From Vicia villosa (taxonomy: Eukaryota > Streptophyta > Magnoliopsida > Fabales > Fabaceae), in assembly GCF_029867415.1 (NCBI RefSeq), contig NC_081181.1, forward strand, positions 76,852,144 through 76,916,143: a stretch of DNA of 64,000 nt, read 5' to 3'. The translations under genes were made by a program, and so were the position numbers. The notes under the pieces were generated by a model. It ran no database searches. It was given only the letters and a program-made list of their open reading frames with translations, and was not told the origin of the DNA. Shown here one piece after another: positions 1 through 10,225 of the stretch (within the stretch, counting starts at the first letter, position 1; the number at the start of each line of letters is the position of its first letter).

Positions 1-471
1 TTGGAGCCCTTCTCTCATTAGCAATGGAAAGAGTCCATTTGTTCTCATGCTCAAGATCAATGTCTAAGTATTTCTCTCCGACAACGATAAAGTGTTTATT
101 CATTTTTTTAAACGTTTTTTCCTTTAAGAGGAACTGCATTCGTTCTGACTTCTCCATTGCACCGAGAAGGTATGTAGGCATAAGACGTAATGTCTTGCCG
201 GGTGTGTTTTAAAAAATTGTTTCTTTTTCACACACAATACAGATTTTCAAAAAGGTTCCTATGGAGTACCACAGATATGAGGGGTGCTTAAAACCTTCCC
301 CTTGTATAATCAACACCCGTACCTTAGATCTCTTTTTTGTTTTAAACTGTGGGTTTTCTTCGTTCTTTTCCCTTTCCCTTTGGAAATAATAAAGCGCGGT
401 GGCAACTTTCACTGAAATAATGAGTTGAGTCAATCTAATGGCTTCGATCTTAGATTTTCCCCGCTACAATC
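1..471 (+). repeat. Ogre-type LTR remnant (R-U5 end)
   Basis: Non-coding. The segment around 150-330 (phrases such as 'atgtaggcataag' and 'aggttcctatggagtacc', then a GGGTGCTTAAA block and a cytosine-rich block) is matched in the same order near 57790-58020 inside a much longer Ogre-type LTR. It ends in a pyrimidine-rich 'ttttccccgctacaa' stretch at about 457-471. Only the 3' portion of the LTR lies in the window, with no internal coding region. The Ogre assignment is from recognition of the legume LTR style and is moderate. Confidence 0.45.
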
Positions 472-1200
472 ACCCGTAGAGGCAAAGAAGTATGATCCAC
501 ATTAACTTCAACAAGACTACTCTTGAAAAAACCAACTCGATGACTTGAAGCCAACTAAAACCCCATATGCTTTCCTTAATAATCCACAAGTTCTTAGTAA
601 AATGGACGACCGTAAAATGGATGACCAATAAGAGTGTATCATGGGCATATTGAAGGTGAATGGAAACCAAATCATGCCCACCCTACACCTAGAGTATAGA
701 CCAAACACAACAGCACTAGAAACTAAACCACAGAGCCTCTCAAACACAAGGAGAAAAAGGAAAGAAGTTAGGGGATACTCTTGCTTCAAACCCCTTTAGA
801 TGATGTTCTCTTGAGTTTGACACCCATTAAGAAACACCGCAAGATTCCCAAAAAGACACAAACTCTTATTCAGGATCTCCATTTTTCACTATACCCGGAC
901 ATGACAAGCATATAATCCAAAAACTCCAGCCGTCTAAATATCATGTTTTCTCAAAGTTTGCCTTAAAAATAAGCCAAGTCTATCAATTTATTTACAACGT
1001 CGACTTCATATGCTAACATTCTTCCTCTATGGAATGTTTATTGATTTGGAGAAATGGGCTTCTCCATTACAATCCCAAGTGTGGCAACTAACACTTCATC
1101 CACCAAATTATGAAGGACTCCAACCATAGATATCGGTCTAAAACAAATGAGACTTAACCTACTCCTACCCTTTCATCAGGAAAAAAAATGGAACTGAAGT
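472..1200 (-). mobile_element. L1-type LINE reverse transcriptase fragment, decayed
   Basis: On the minus strand, broken frames read as the fingers/palm of a plant L1 RT: a DPLSPFLFL-like block (here EYPLTSFLFL, about 735-780), then LVSIHLQYAHDTLL at about 625-670. The last is the YADD active-site box with the first Asp changed to His. Further upstream on the same strand (800-1180) more decayed RT blocks appear with several stops. There is no endonuclease domain and no poly(A), so this is an internal dead fragment. Confidence 0.6.
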
Positions 1201-2346
1201 TTTCCAAAACATACCAAATGTCACCTAAAATCTACGCAAATAGAGGGCGAAAAAAGCACCTCTGGCATAATATGAATGATATCCTGCAAATAAAAACCAA
1301 TAGAAGTAAAATGTCTAGAAATACATGTTTCCAAAGGAGGAGTGGAGAAAGTTGATATCACTTAATCATTTATAGGAACTAAGTCTGAGTCTGGCACCTG
1401 GTCTCAAAAAGGTGAAGTAATAGGAACAACGACAAAAATTTGGGAGTCCTGTAGAGATGGAGAAACAACAATGTTTGAGCTCAATTGGACAAAAGAACTC
1501 TAGATTTAGAGACTCTAAATCTAAAGACGGCTGGAAGAAACTAATGTCATTTGATATGAATTAGGAACAAGGTTTACAACTAGCACCTGAGATCAAGACC
1601 ACAACTCTTCCCTCTCTTAGCACAACCTCTTCAGCGTGAGAATAGATATGACCAATTGTTTAAGGAAATAAATAAAGTTTTGAAATTTTAATATTAACAT
1701 ATCCAAAAGAAACACTTTATACATGTATTGGTGTGTGGAAACATATTTTGAGAAATAGTAGCCAAGATAAAGGTACGATAAAAAGCCATTGGATAACTTC
1801 AAAGAGGAGAAAGTGTGGCTAAGGTACAATAAAAAGATATTTCTTTTAGTGGGTTAGTACTTCGAACAAATCTCTCCTTAAATTCAAAATTAGTTGTAAT
1901 CATGTCCTAAATTACTTTGCATTAGATATGTTTTAGCAGCTTGATTTATTGTCCAAAATAATAATCACATCAACCGGGAGTTTTTGTACTTAGGGAAGTT
2001 ACAGCAAAAGAATAACATAGGTTGCTATCATATACTCGTAACCATGCCCATCTATCTTCTACATAAAAATGATCATATGATATGGTAAATAAATTCATTT
2101 AATTATGGTAGTTGCAATAAAATCTTCAGGCAATTTCTCTTTAATTAAATCAAATATATAGGGCCTTTGGCCCTCATCATCACCAAAAAAATTTATTGAA
2201 TTGTTTTCAAACCTTACAAACTCATAACATTAGATTTTTGCAATAAAGTATGAAATATCTCCGTATCAAATCCATTCCTTATATTTTATTAAATTCTCCC
2301 AACTTCATCTACAAAAATTTGCCGCATATTTAATATTGAACCTCTC
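1201..2346. other. No gene recognised; AT-rich flank 3' of the SIN3-like gene
   Basis: Only short open frames without recognisable domains. A 10-bp inverted repeat (AGATTTAGAG / CTCTAAATCT) lies near 1502-1523. Because the SIN3-like gene runs on the minus strand and ends at 2347, this should be its downstream flank. I see no further coding exon. Confidence 0.4.
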
Positions 2347-2463
2347 TTATATATCTCCATGCACAAAATTCCGAGAAGCTAAATAATGAGAAGAAATAGA
2401 TTTTGGAAGAAAGTCATAAAATTCATCAAGGAGATCAGGATAACCTTGCAAAAGTGTAGTAGC
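2347..2463 (-). pseudogene. SIN3-like PAH gene, last exon (exon 4), left of Helitron 1
   Basis: Read on the minus strand, a CTTCTACAG acceptor at 2464-2466 is followed by 38 codons and a TAA at 2347-2349. The peptide (LLQGYPDLLDEFYDFLP, then a SHYLASRN block) is the second helix and tail of a paired amphipathic helix domain as in SIN3 corepressors. Its phase (0) matches the end of the exon at 17561. The rest of the gene is 15 kb away on the far side of Helitron 1. SIN3 PAH domains bind transcription factors and bring in histone deacetylase. This short two-PAH form lacks the HDAC-interaction region, so its role is unknown. Confidence 0.75.
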
Positions 2464-3160
2464 CTGTAGAAGTTCAATTATGACAAATCAAACATCAACA
2501 CAAATAGACTTATATGAAATTAAATAAAATCAAAGAAATATACGTTAAAAATAAATCTACTATCTACCCAATACTAATAAATTGACCAAAGTTACCATTT
2601 AACCCTTCTATTCAAATTAACTGCCCCAACCAAAAGGATGTTTCTGTAAATAACAAATTGCAAATTACATTTGGCCAAACCGGCGCTTTTGATTGGCCAC
2701 ACATCCTAATTCAATGTACTTTTCAACAACACTTTTTGTACTTCGCTTTTCCTTTTTCCCTCCTTCCAAATACACGCTTCTACACGCTTATTAAGCACAG
2801 CTTTCTCACTCTTCCTTCTCAACCTTCTGCAGAACCAAGAAGCACCGTCGTTCTCCGAACACCAACGTTCTCAAACACTCAGGTAACATTATATCTCCCT
2901 TATTTTCGTCGTGTTTCCTCTTACCCTAAACCGCTAAGCATCTTCTTCTGGATATAGCGCATTTTGCCGTGTATTTCGTCGTTTTGAAACGTCTTCATGT
3001 CAAACCTGTTTGGTGTTTTCAAGTTGTGGTTTTTCTGGAAATTTTCTTGAATGTGTGTCATGTTACTTTCTACTTTCAAACCGGTTTTCTGACTCACAGT
3101 TGTGATTTTTATGTTTTTTTTTCTTCTGATAAGCCACACTTTCCATTTAACTCAGGAACC

Positions 3161-6002
3161 ATGTCAAGAGCTCCAATCCTCATGAAAGATCTGGTCAAGG
3201 GAAACCAGATATGGAAAATGGCTATTAGGGTTGTTGATTTGTGGATTGTTACTGAAAAAAATGGTTATCAGCACATTGAAATGGTCATTTAAGATGGAGA
3301 GGTATATCCTTTTGTTAATGTTGTTTGTGGGTTTCTTTACTTCTTGCCGACTGATTTGTGTGAATCTAATAAAGCGATTTGTTCATCCTTTTAACAGGGT
3401 GATAAGATTCATGTCACCACCAGGAACAGAGACTTCAACGACTGGGTTCAACAGGTCAAGGAGCATGACACTTTTTTTCTTTATAATGGAGAACCTGTTG
3501 ACAACGACGCCGCTTTGAAAGTTTTCTCTAACACACTCAAGCTCGTCTTCAACGGAGGAACTACGATGACGAATGTCGCCATACCTGAAATACCTACTCA
3601 CAAATTCTGTTTTCACCCGATTGCAAACTTTCTCAAAGGGGACTTCAAACATGATTTGCTATATGGTAAGATATCACTATATATGTTCTTTATACTATTT
3701 CCTCATTTTTATGCCTTTTTGTTTGCCATTACGTTTTTACTTTAGTTATGTCATTCTTTTCCGTCATTCAAATTTGCAGATGTCATTGGAGTGTTGCAAG
3801 ATGTTGTTAAGACCCAACAGGGAGGTGGTGGAAGAAAATCTTGCGTCAACGTCACTTTACGTGATGTCGAAGGAAATAGCATTGAGCTGGTGTTATGGGA
3901 TGATTACGGCAAGCAATTCATGAACTACACTACCCCGAACAACATTTCAGGGCCTACTATCATCATACTGACACATGCCTGGTGCAAGCCAAATTCAGGT
4001 CTCATTACCATTTCAATTTGTGTGATTGTCGTTTAATTATAACTGCTTTTAAGGTTATTGAAATTTACATGGATTGTTTATTTATTATTGTATGATTCTA
4101 ATGATTGTGTTATAATCTAACTATCAAACCATCACATGTTATGGCAGTTTGCTTTTAAGGATACTGAAATTTCATGGGTTGTTTATTTATTATCGTCCAC
4201 TTTTTAGTGATTGTCTTATAATCTAACTATCAAACCATCACATGTTATTGCAGTATCAGGTTTCCCGTGTCTATCCAATGCATGGAACGGCTCAAGGCTT
4301 TACATAAACCTGGAGCATCCACAAGTCAATGAATTCAAAGCTAGGTAATGTTATATGAACCTAATAAGCATCTTAATAAATACATGTCTATGATACTGCA
4401 GCATGTTAAAGACTAATATATTATTCTCTCAGTTTTGGAGCAACTGCTTTGTCCAATATACCTGCCCTTTCCCAATCACTAACCTGCGATTCTACCATTC
4501 AACCTGTTAACAACTTCTGGACAGGCTTGGGTGAGGTCAAGAGTATCCAAGCAATCTCTGATTTGGGAAAGGTCTGCCTTTTATTTCCATGTTTGTATCA
4601 TTCTACATTATTGATGTTATATAGATCATTCTTACGCAACTACGAAGTTTATACTTATTTACGCAATAGGATTGTTATGCAACAACGATTGGGACTACCG
4701 TCGGCTTAAGAGCCTCCAAAAACGGTTGGTATTTTGAGTCATGCACTGGATCCTCTGGGAATGCAAATCCGGAACCTGTTACCAAGTGAGAAGTTTCTCT
4801 TGCCGTTTCAATACATGTCAATTATTGCTGTAATGCCTTCATTAACTTTAGATTGTACTATTCCTTTTAGATTCAAAGTTGAAGTTGAGGTAGTGTATGA
4901 TGGACACAAGGGAATCTTCGTTTTTTGGGATAAGGACTGTATTCCTTATACTAAACTGACTGCTAAGGAAATAAGAGAAGTTATGAAGACGGTGAGTTTG
5001 ACATTGCCGCATAATAGTCATAATTACGTCCAGTCTATTTGTTTAACTATTATTAACTGTGTTAGTTGTTGTTATCAATAGGCTGGAGAGGACAACCCAA
5101 AAATTTGGCCTGCTCAACTAGATGTCCTGCTGAATAGAGAACTCGCCTTTCGTATCAAGTATCAATCACAATACCAGCAATTCTCAGTCGTGAAAATACT
5201 TAACGACGAAGACCTTTACAACAAGTTTCACAACTACCTCACCACAAATCAGGTACATATATCCGTGTCATGCAATTTGCTTAAAACCTTTACCTTTAAT
5301 TCTGCAAACAATAATCATAATTGTGCCCATTTTTCAGAATCCACCCAATCCTCCTGTTCTAGCAAATTCCACCACTGCTCCTAATACAAGCCAAGTAAGT
5401 TACTCATGTTTGACTGTGAATCCTCTGCTCTACAATAGTAGCATAGTCATGCAAATCATGTTCCACCCCTGCTCCACAATATCTCCAATATCTCATATAT
5501 GATTTACACTGGCCATAAATTTTGTTTTGCTTAGCAGTCTAAAAAAATTCATCATCTATAATATTCTGTGATTCAATTCTGGAATGCTATGAGGTTAACT
5601 TCATTGTTTTTTCATCTACCATATTTCAATCAATACAATCCTTTTGTTGAGTTAAATCCACAATATTATAATGAATATGAAGTTAAACACATCTTTCAGA
5701 ATTCTGTGTTAGCTTTTATAGAAGGACTGCGCATAGCTACAAATGTTGTTTCCACACTGAAACTCCTTTGTATATCGCATATGCAAGACACAGAAACATC
5801 TGAACAATCACTATGCGCTAGAGCTGCCTCGGCTGCTAACCATACTTCAAGTCCAAAAGCAAGCTCGAACACCACTCCTGCCAAGAGGATTGCTATGTCA
5901 ACCTCGGTTAATGATCTCATACTGGCTGAAGAGCTCACTCCTAAGCAATCGGCCACAAAATCCAAGCCTGGAAAGAAAATTAAGCATTTGAAGAAGGAGT
6001 AA
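3161..6002 (+). pseudogene. Helitron-borne RPA1-like single-strand DNA-binding protein, one nonsense codon
   Basis: Ten predicted exons: 3161-3301, 3398-3665, 3780-3998, 4254-4344, 4433-4571, 4670-4785, 4871-4991, 5082-5252, 5338-5394 and 5700-6002. All use GT..AG and phases agree; total 1626 nt (541 codons plus stop). The N-terminus (QIWKMAIRVVDLWIV, DKIHVTTRNRDF) is the RPA1/DUF223 OB fold found in plant Helitrons; a second OB block spans exons 3-5 (VNVTLRDVEGNSIELVLWDD). Exon 6-7 is the zinc-ribbon fold (NGWYFESCTGSSGN), but the usual second Cys of the CxxC pair is missing. The tail is basic (KSKPGKKIKHLKKE), a likely nuclear signal. Codon 44 is TAA (3290-3292), probably CAA to TAA, so only a short peptide could be made. 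Such RPAs are thought to coat single-stranded transposition intermediates. Confidence 0.8.
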
Positions 6003-6325
6003 TTTGGTGGGGTGTTCTCGGCTCTTTGTCTCATTTTTTGATGCTGTTTGTAGCATATAATCAGTTGTAAGGATTTAATCCAACTATTTAGTATTTATTT
6101 TGTTGCCCACTCTCACTACGAGTGTTCTATGCCATGATGCACTGTACTTTAACTCCTAACTCGCGGCAGTGCTATTTTGTGTTGTATTCATGCTGGATTT
6201 TTAATTTTTATTCTCAAGGCATTTTATTTATATATGTTGATATTATTCTTAATACTCCACTGATAGGCAATCGAAATAACTTCATAAAAAAAGCAAATAG
6301 ACTGGCCATGATATGAACAAATACT
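6003..6325. other. 3' flank of the RPA-like gene, no gene seen
   Basis: AT-rich with no domain-bearing frame. It probably holds the 3' UTR of the RPA-like gene. Confidence 0.4.
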
Positions 6326-6489
6326 CTTAGAACTGTTGTACCTAAATAACTCCATACATGGATATTCTTAGAACTGTTGTACCTTACTAACTCCATACAT
6401 GGATATACTTAGAACTGTTGTACCTTGATAACTCCTTACATGGATATTCTTAGAACTGTTTCACCTTAACTATTCCATAGACAGTGCCA
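6326..6489 (+). repeat. 41-bp tandem repeat, four copies
   Basis: Units start at 6326, 6367, 6408 and 6449, each beginning CTTAGAACTGTTGTACC (the last diverged to GTTTCACC) and containing AACTCCATACATGGATAT. Spacing is exactly 41 bp throughout. Non-coding, inside Helitron 1. Confidence 0.85.
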
Positions 6490-6705
6490 ATTGACCATAG
6501 TTAATCCTTATGAGTTTTAGGACGCACACAACAGTGGGATTAGGCTACAAATTTTAAATTTCCAAATACCACCTTTCAACTTTACCAGCTTTTTAGCAAC
6601 CTCTTCAGTATGTTATCTATTCCTAGCCATATTATCTCCCTGCTTCTGTGCCAATCGCAGTTCTGGACTATCCTTACACGTTATCCCAGCCTCATTGAAT
6701 ACATT

Positions 6706-6851
6706 AATTACCAACCTTAGTTCCACTTAAGCCATAATTTAAAAAACATTTTATAACATGTTAATTCAACCTATCTTGGCTGAACACATATTAATATATT
6801 TGTATATTTATAGTAGATTCCCAATGTATTATATTTATTCAACACACATTT
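6706..6851 (+). repeat. 146-bp direct repeat, left copy
   Basis: Matches 7143-7288 with about two substitutions. The two copies flank the BBE-like gene fragment at a constant 437-bp offset. This looks like duplication of a target stretch when the fragment was inserted. Confidence 0.9.
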
Positions 6852-7142
6852 GTGGTTGAGGTGTTGAAACGAAGGTTTCTTATGTAGGCTTGTAAGACTG
6901 AAGAGAATAAGGAGTTGGTTGGTGTGAAGATGGATGAAGTTATAGGGTGTGAGGGTTGTGAATGGTTTACTAGGCAATGGATGAAAGTGTTGTGAGGTGA
7001 AGTTGTAGCTGAAGTGAAGCATGAGAAAAAAAGTAACGTGGAAATGGGAGATAGTAATAGTGCAAGTTTCATATATGGTTCTTTTTTTTTAATGATGATG
7101 ATGGTGTAATTGTAGTAACAAAGAAAAGTGGACAAGTATATA
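6852..7142 (-). pseudogene. Captured 5' fragment of a berberine-bridge-enzyme-like FAD oxidase gene
   Basis: On the minus strand an ATG at 7070-7072 opens MKLALLLSPISTLLFFSC, a clear secretory signal peptide. It is followed by HNTFIHCLVNHS and a FTPTNSLFSSVLQAYIRNLRF block, the N-terminus of plant BBE-like/reticuline-oxidase-like proteins (normally over 500 aa, secreted, FAD-binding). It stops matching at NTSTT, right at the edge of the left 146-bp repeat, so about 74 codons plus about 70 bp of 5' leader are present. The FAD-binding and substrate domains are absent, so it cannot be an enzyme. It is a gene fragment carried inside Helitron 1, antisense to the element's own genes. Confidence 0.75.
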
Positions 7143-7288
7143 AATTACCAACCTTAGTTCCACTTAAGCCATAATTTAGAAAACATTTTATAACATGTTA
7201 ATTCAACCTATCTTGGCTGAACACATATTAATATATTTGTATATTTATAGTAGATTCCCAATGTATTCTATTTATTCAACACACATTT
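7143..7288 (+). repeat. 146-bp direct repeat, right copy
   Basis: Second copy of 6706-6851. Immediately after it, GAACACTCGGTTTATAAGG is repeated at about 7303 and 7351, a further small local duplication. Confidence 0.9.
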
Positions 7289-8018
7289 ATCCAACCCGTC
7301 TGAACACTCGGTTTATAAGGTATTGTTGTACCATGTATTATCCAGCATTGAACACTCGGTTTATAAGGTATTGTTTTACACACTGTACATCTCTTTTATC
7401 CAGCTTTGCAAGATTATATGTGATTATTTGTACAATGGCCAGATTTTAGGAGTATAGCATGACTGTACCGTGCGTTGGGAACTGCCAATATGCTCCAAAA
7501 GTTTCCTTGCCTGCCACAGATCAGCAAGTAGCAGCTTCAAGGTCCATAGTTTGTGGAAATTCTTGAGTAGAGTGTCACTTCAACCTTAAATGCAAGCAGG
7601 CTTTTCCCACGGTCAGATTTCATAGTACACACTTTGCCAACTTTATTTCCATTTTTTCCAAACATCACATTTGCTTTTCCATGAACAAGTTAATGTTATA
7701 TAGGATTTGTCTTATATCATGGATAACTTTATTCATGATAGCAGTCCCTTGAACAATTTTTCATGATAGCAGTCCCTTGAACAACTGGTCCTGCACAATA
7801 TTAATTGACCTACATCTAATGTCAGCCTAGCATGCTAAGTCTAAGCATGTTATCTTCGTTGAGTTAAATCCATTGCTCTCCAAGTATTCTCTTTTTAGTT
7901 CGGCAAAGTAACTAGATTTTGTAAGTCTCATTTACATAATTTTGTTCTAGCTTAATAATTAGATAACATTAATATTTAGTGATAGCATGGAATGCATAAC
8001 TTGGCCCCTGCTACGTAA
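7289..8018. other. Helitron 1 interior, no gene recognised
   Basis: No coding frame with recognisable content on either strand. Apart from the small duplication near 7303/7351, the only repeat is TTCATGATAGCAGTCCCTTG, twice near 7732 and 7760. Confidence 0.4.
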
Positions 8019-8020
8019 TA

Positions 8021-8166
8021 CTCCCTCCGGTCCTTAATATAAGAAGAAATCTACTTTTTAGGTTCATTGAAGAATTAATGTATCTTGACTATATATAGTC
8101 CAGATACATTAATTCTTCAATGAACCTAAAAAGTAAATTTTTTCTTATATTAAGGACCAGAGGTAG
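8021..8166. mobile_element. Stowaway (Tc1/mariner-type) MITE
   Basis: 146 bp that folds almost end to end. It begins CTCCCTCCGGTCCTTAATAT and ends with the near-exact inverse, TTAAGGACCAGAGGTAG, flanked by TA dinucleotides (8019-8020 and 8167-8168). CTCCCTCC termini plus a TA target duplication define Stowaway MITEs. It sits inside a short tandem array within Helitron 1. Confidence 0.9.
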
Positions 8167-8168
8167 TA

Positions 8169-8379
8169 TTAAACAAAATCAAAAGGTTGGTTAATAACAT
8201 AAGTCAAACTTAGTTGTGCTAAGTAATATTAAACATATTTAAAAAGCTTGGTTAACAACATAAGTAAAAATTAGTTGTGGTAAGTCATATTAAACAAAAT
8301 AAAAAGGTTGGTTAACAAAATAAGTTAAACTTGGCCCCTGCTACGTAATATTAAACAAAATAAAATGGATATGAAACAT
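8169..8379 (+). repeat. About 60-bp imperfect tandem repeat
   Basis: Phrases ATTAAACAAAAT..AAGGTTGGTTAA..AACATAAGT recur near 8168, 8228, 8289 and 8349. The unit phrase CTTGGCCCCTGCTACGTAATA appears both before the Stowaway MITE (about 8000) and after it (about 8330), showing the MITE landed in a pre-existing array. Confidence 0.7.
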
Positions 8380-8387
8380 ATTGAGGC

Positions 8388-9281
8388 TAGGGGTGCTCGC
8401 GGTGCGGTTTGGGCGGTTTTGACGAAAAAAATCATCCGAACCGCAAGAGAAAAAATAGTGCGGTTTGGTTTGGTTCGGTTGGCTTTTAAAAAAAATCCGA
8501 ACCAAACCAAACCAAACTAATGCGGTTTGGTTCGGTTCGGTTGGTTCGGTTTTTTACAAATATTTTATTGAGCCATACATACACATATAGATGATAACAT
8601 AATTTTGTATTTATACATTCATACACTATCAAATAACAACAAAACTCATCATATTTTGACAACAATTTTCCATTTAATATGTAAAAATTAAATTAGACAA
8701 AAGTGGAATATTAAACATAAAATAATAGCATAAAGCAATATAAAAATTATTATAACGAAACAAAAAAATAGAAGAGACGAAAGATTAGTGAAAGTGAAAA
8801 AGAAAAAAAGTGTTGAGAGATTAGAGAAGAAGATATGCGATAAAAACGAAACTGAAATACGGAACATTTACATAAAAATGAGAAGGTGTAAAAGAAAGAA
8901 TATAAGAGAGTAGAGATTATAGAAGAAAAGGGAAGATGTATGTGGCAAAGAATGTGCGATAATGTTATTAGAGATTTTAGAAGATCGGGACTGAAATTAT
9001 ATGTGTAAGGATGAGAAAATTGTTCGTAATCATAATGCTAATGTATAATAAGTTTAAGTTTGGGTTGGATGTGGGTTAGTAAAATTTAGGTTGTAACATA
9101 GTGCGGTTTGATTCGGTTTGGTTTGGTTTACAAAATACAAACCGCAAACCAAACCGAACCGTGCGGTTTTGTAAAAACTGACCCAAACTAATCCGAACCA
9201 AATGCGGTTTTTTGCGGTTTCGGTTTGGTTTGGTTTGGTTTGCGGTTTTCTATTGGGTTGGTTTGGTTTTGATCACCCCTA
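8388..9281. mobile_element. Non-autonomous hAT element (MITE-like) with 8-bp TSD
   Basis: 894 bp with terminal inverted repeats TAGGGGTG / CACCCCTA and a perfect 8-bp target duplication ATTGAGGC at 8380-8387 and 9282-9289. Both ends contain subterminal GCGGTTTGGTTTGG-type motifs in opposite orientation, as in common plant hAT MITEs; hAT transposases bind clustered subterminal motifs. The interior is AT-rich and has no transposase frame. Confidence 0.9.
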
Positions 9282-9289
9282 ATTGAGGC

Positions 9290-10225
9290 CCCTCCCTAAA
9301 TCTCATGCAAATTTTGGCTCTAAATCAAAAACTATAATTTATTTTTATAAAAATAAAAAAGACTCAAGTATGATGTGCATACCTGGAACAATATTTACAA
9401 TTGTTGTGTACTGACTGGTTTGAAATGAGAAATAACTAGGAACCACCATTATGTTGCCTTCTAATTTTAATGCAGCAGGTGAGCATCTTCATTGCTTATA
9501 TTTGTTCAAGTTTAATTTTCTTCTCATAAGTCTTAAAACAAATGCCTCAGAAATTTGGAGAAAATATTTTGACTATTAGACCTCCTCTTGTCAAACCACA
9601 AGGAATATTTAGAATGCCCTTAGTTGTCTAAAACATTAGAATATGGATTGCAATCCATTTGCACTGTGTTGTCTCTGAGAAAATAATAGAGAAATTTAGG
9701 GAGGCATGGAAGATAATAGTGGAATAAAATTATGTATTTTGTGGATTATGAATGTTGAAAATGTTGTTCTAATAACTATTAATTTCTGCATCCTGAGAAA
9801 ATGTAAGAACCTATTAGTTTGTAACTCACCTTAGTGCTGCTGAGACCATAAGTTTAGAATGTTAAACTTACTCACTCTATGCATTTGAAAGTTACTCATA
9901 GTTTGATGGAATATGCCTGTCTTATAGGATTCATTTGTTGAACTCATTTATGAACGAACCCAACCCATTTATGATGAAACAACCACCTCATTAAAGGCAT
10001 AGAGATTTTATAGGTTGAAGTATTAATTGAACTTTTGTCATTACATAAACATTCAGTATTATTTTTACTTCTGTCCAATATTACAGAAACATTTTTAGGT
10101 TTAAAGTTAATATGTTGGTGCACCAAAATATCTTTGTTATAAAATACTATTTTGACACCATGATGGTTATTATATTACAACTTATACTGTCATTGACTAT
10201 TGTAGATGAGTTATTTTTGCCAAAT
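9290..10225. other. Helitron 1 interior upstream of RepHel, no gene recognised
   Basis: AT-rich. It may contain promoter, leader and a 5' intron of the RepHel gene: a TTGTAG acceptor lies at about 10200-10205, just before the chosen start. No independent coding content seen. Confidence 0.4.
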
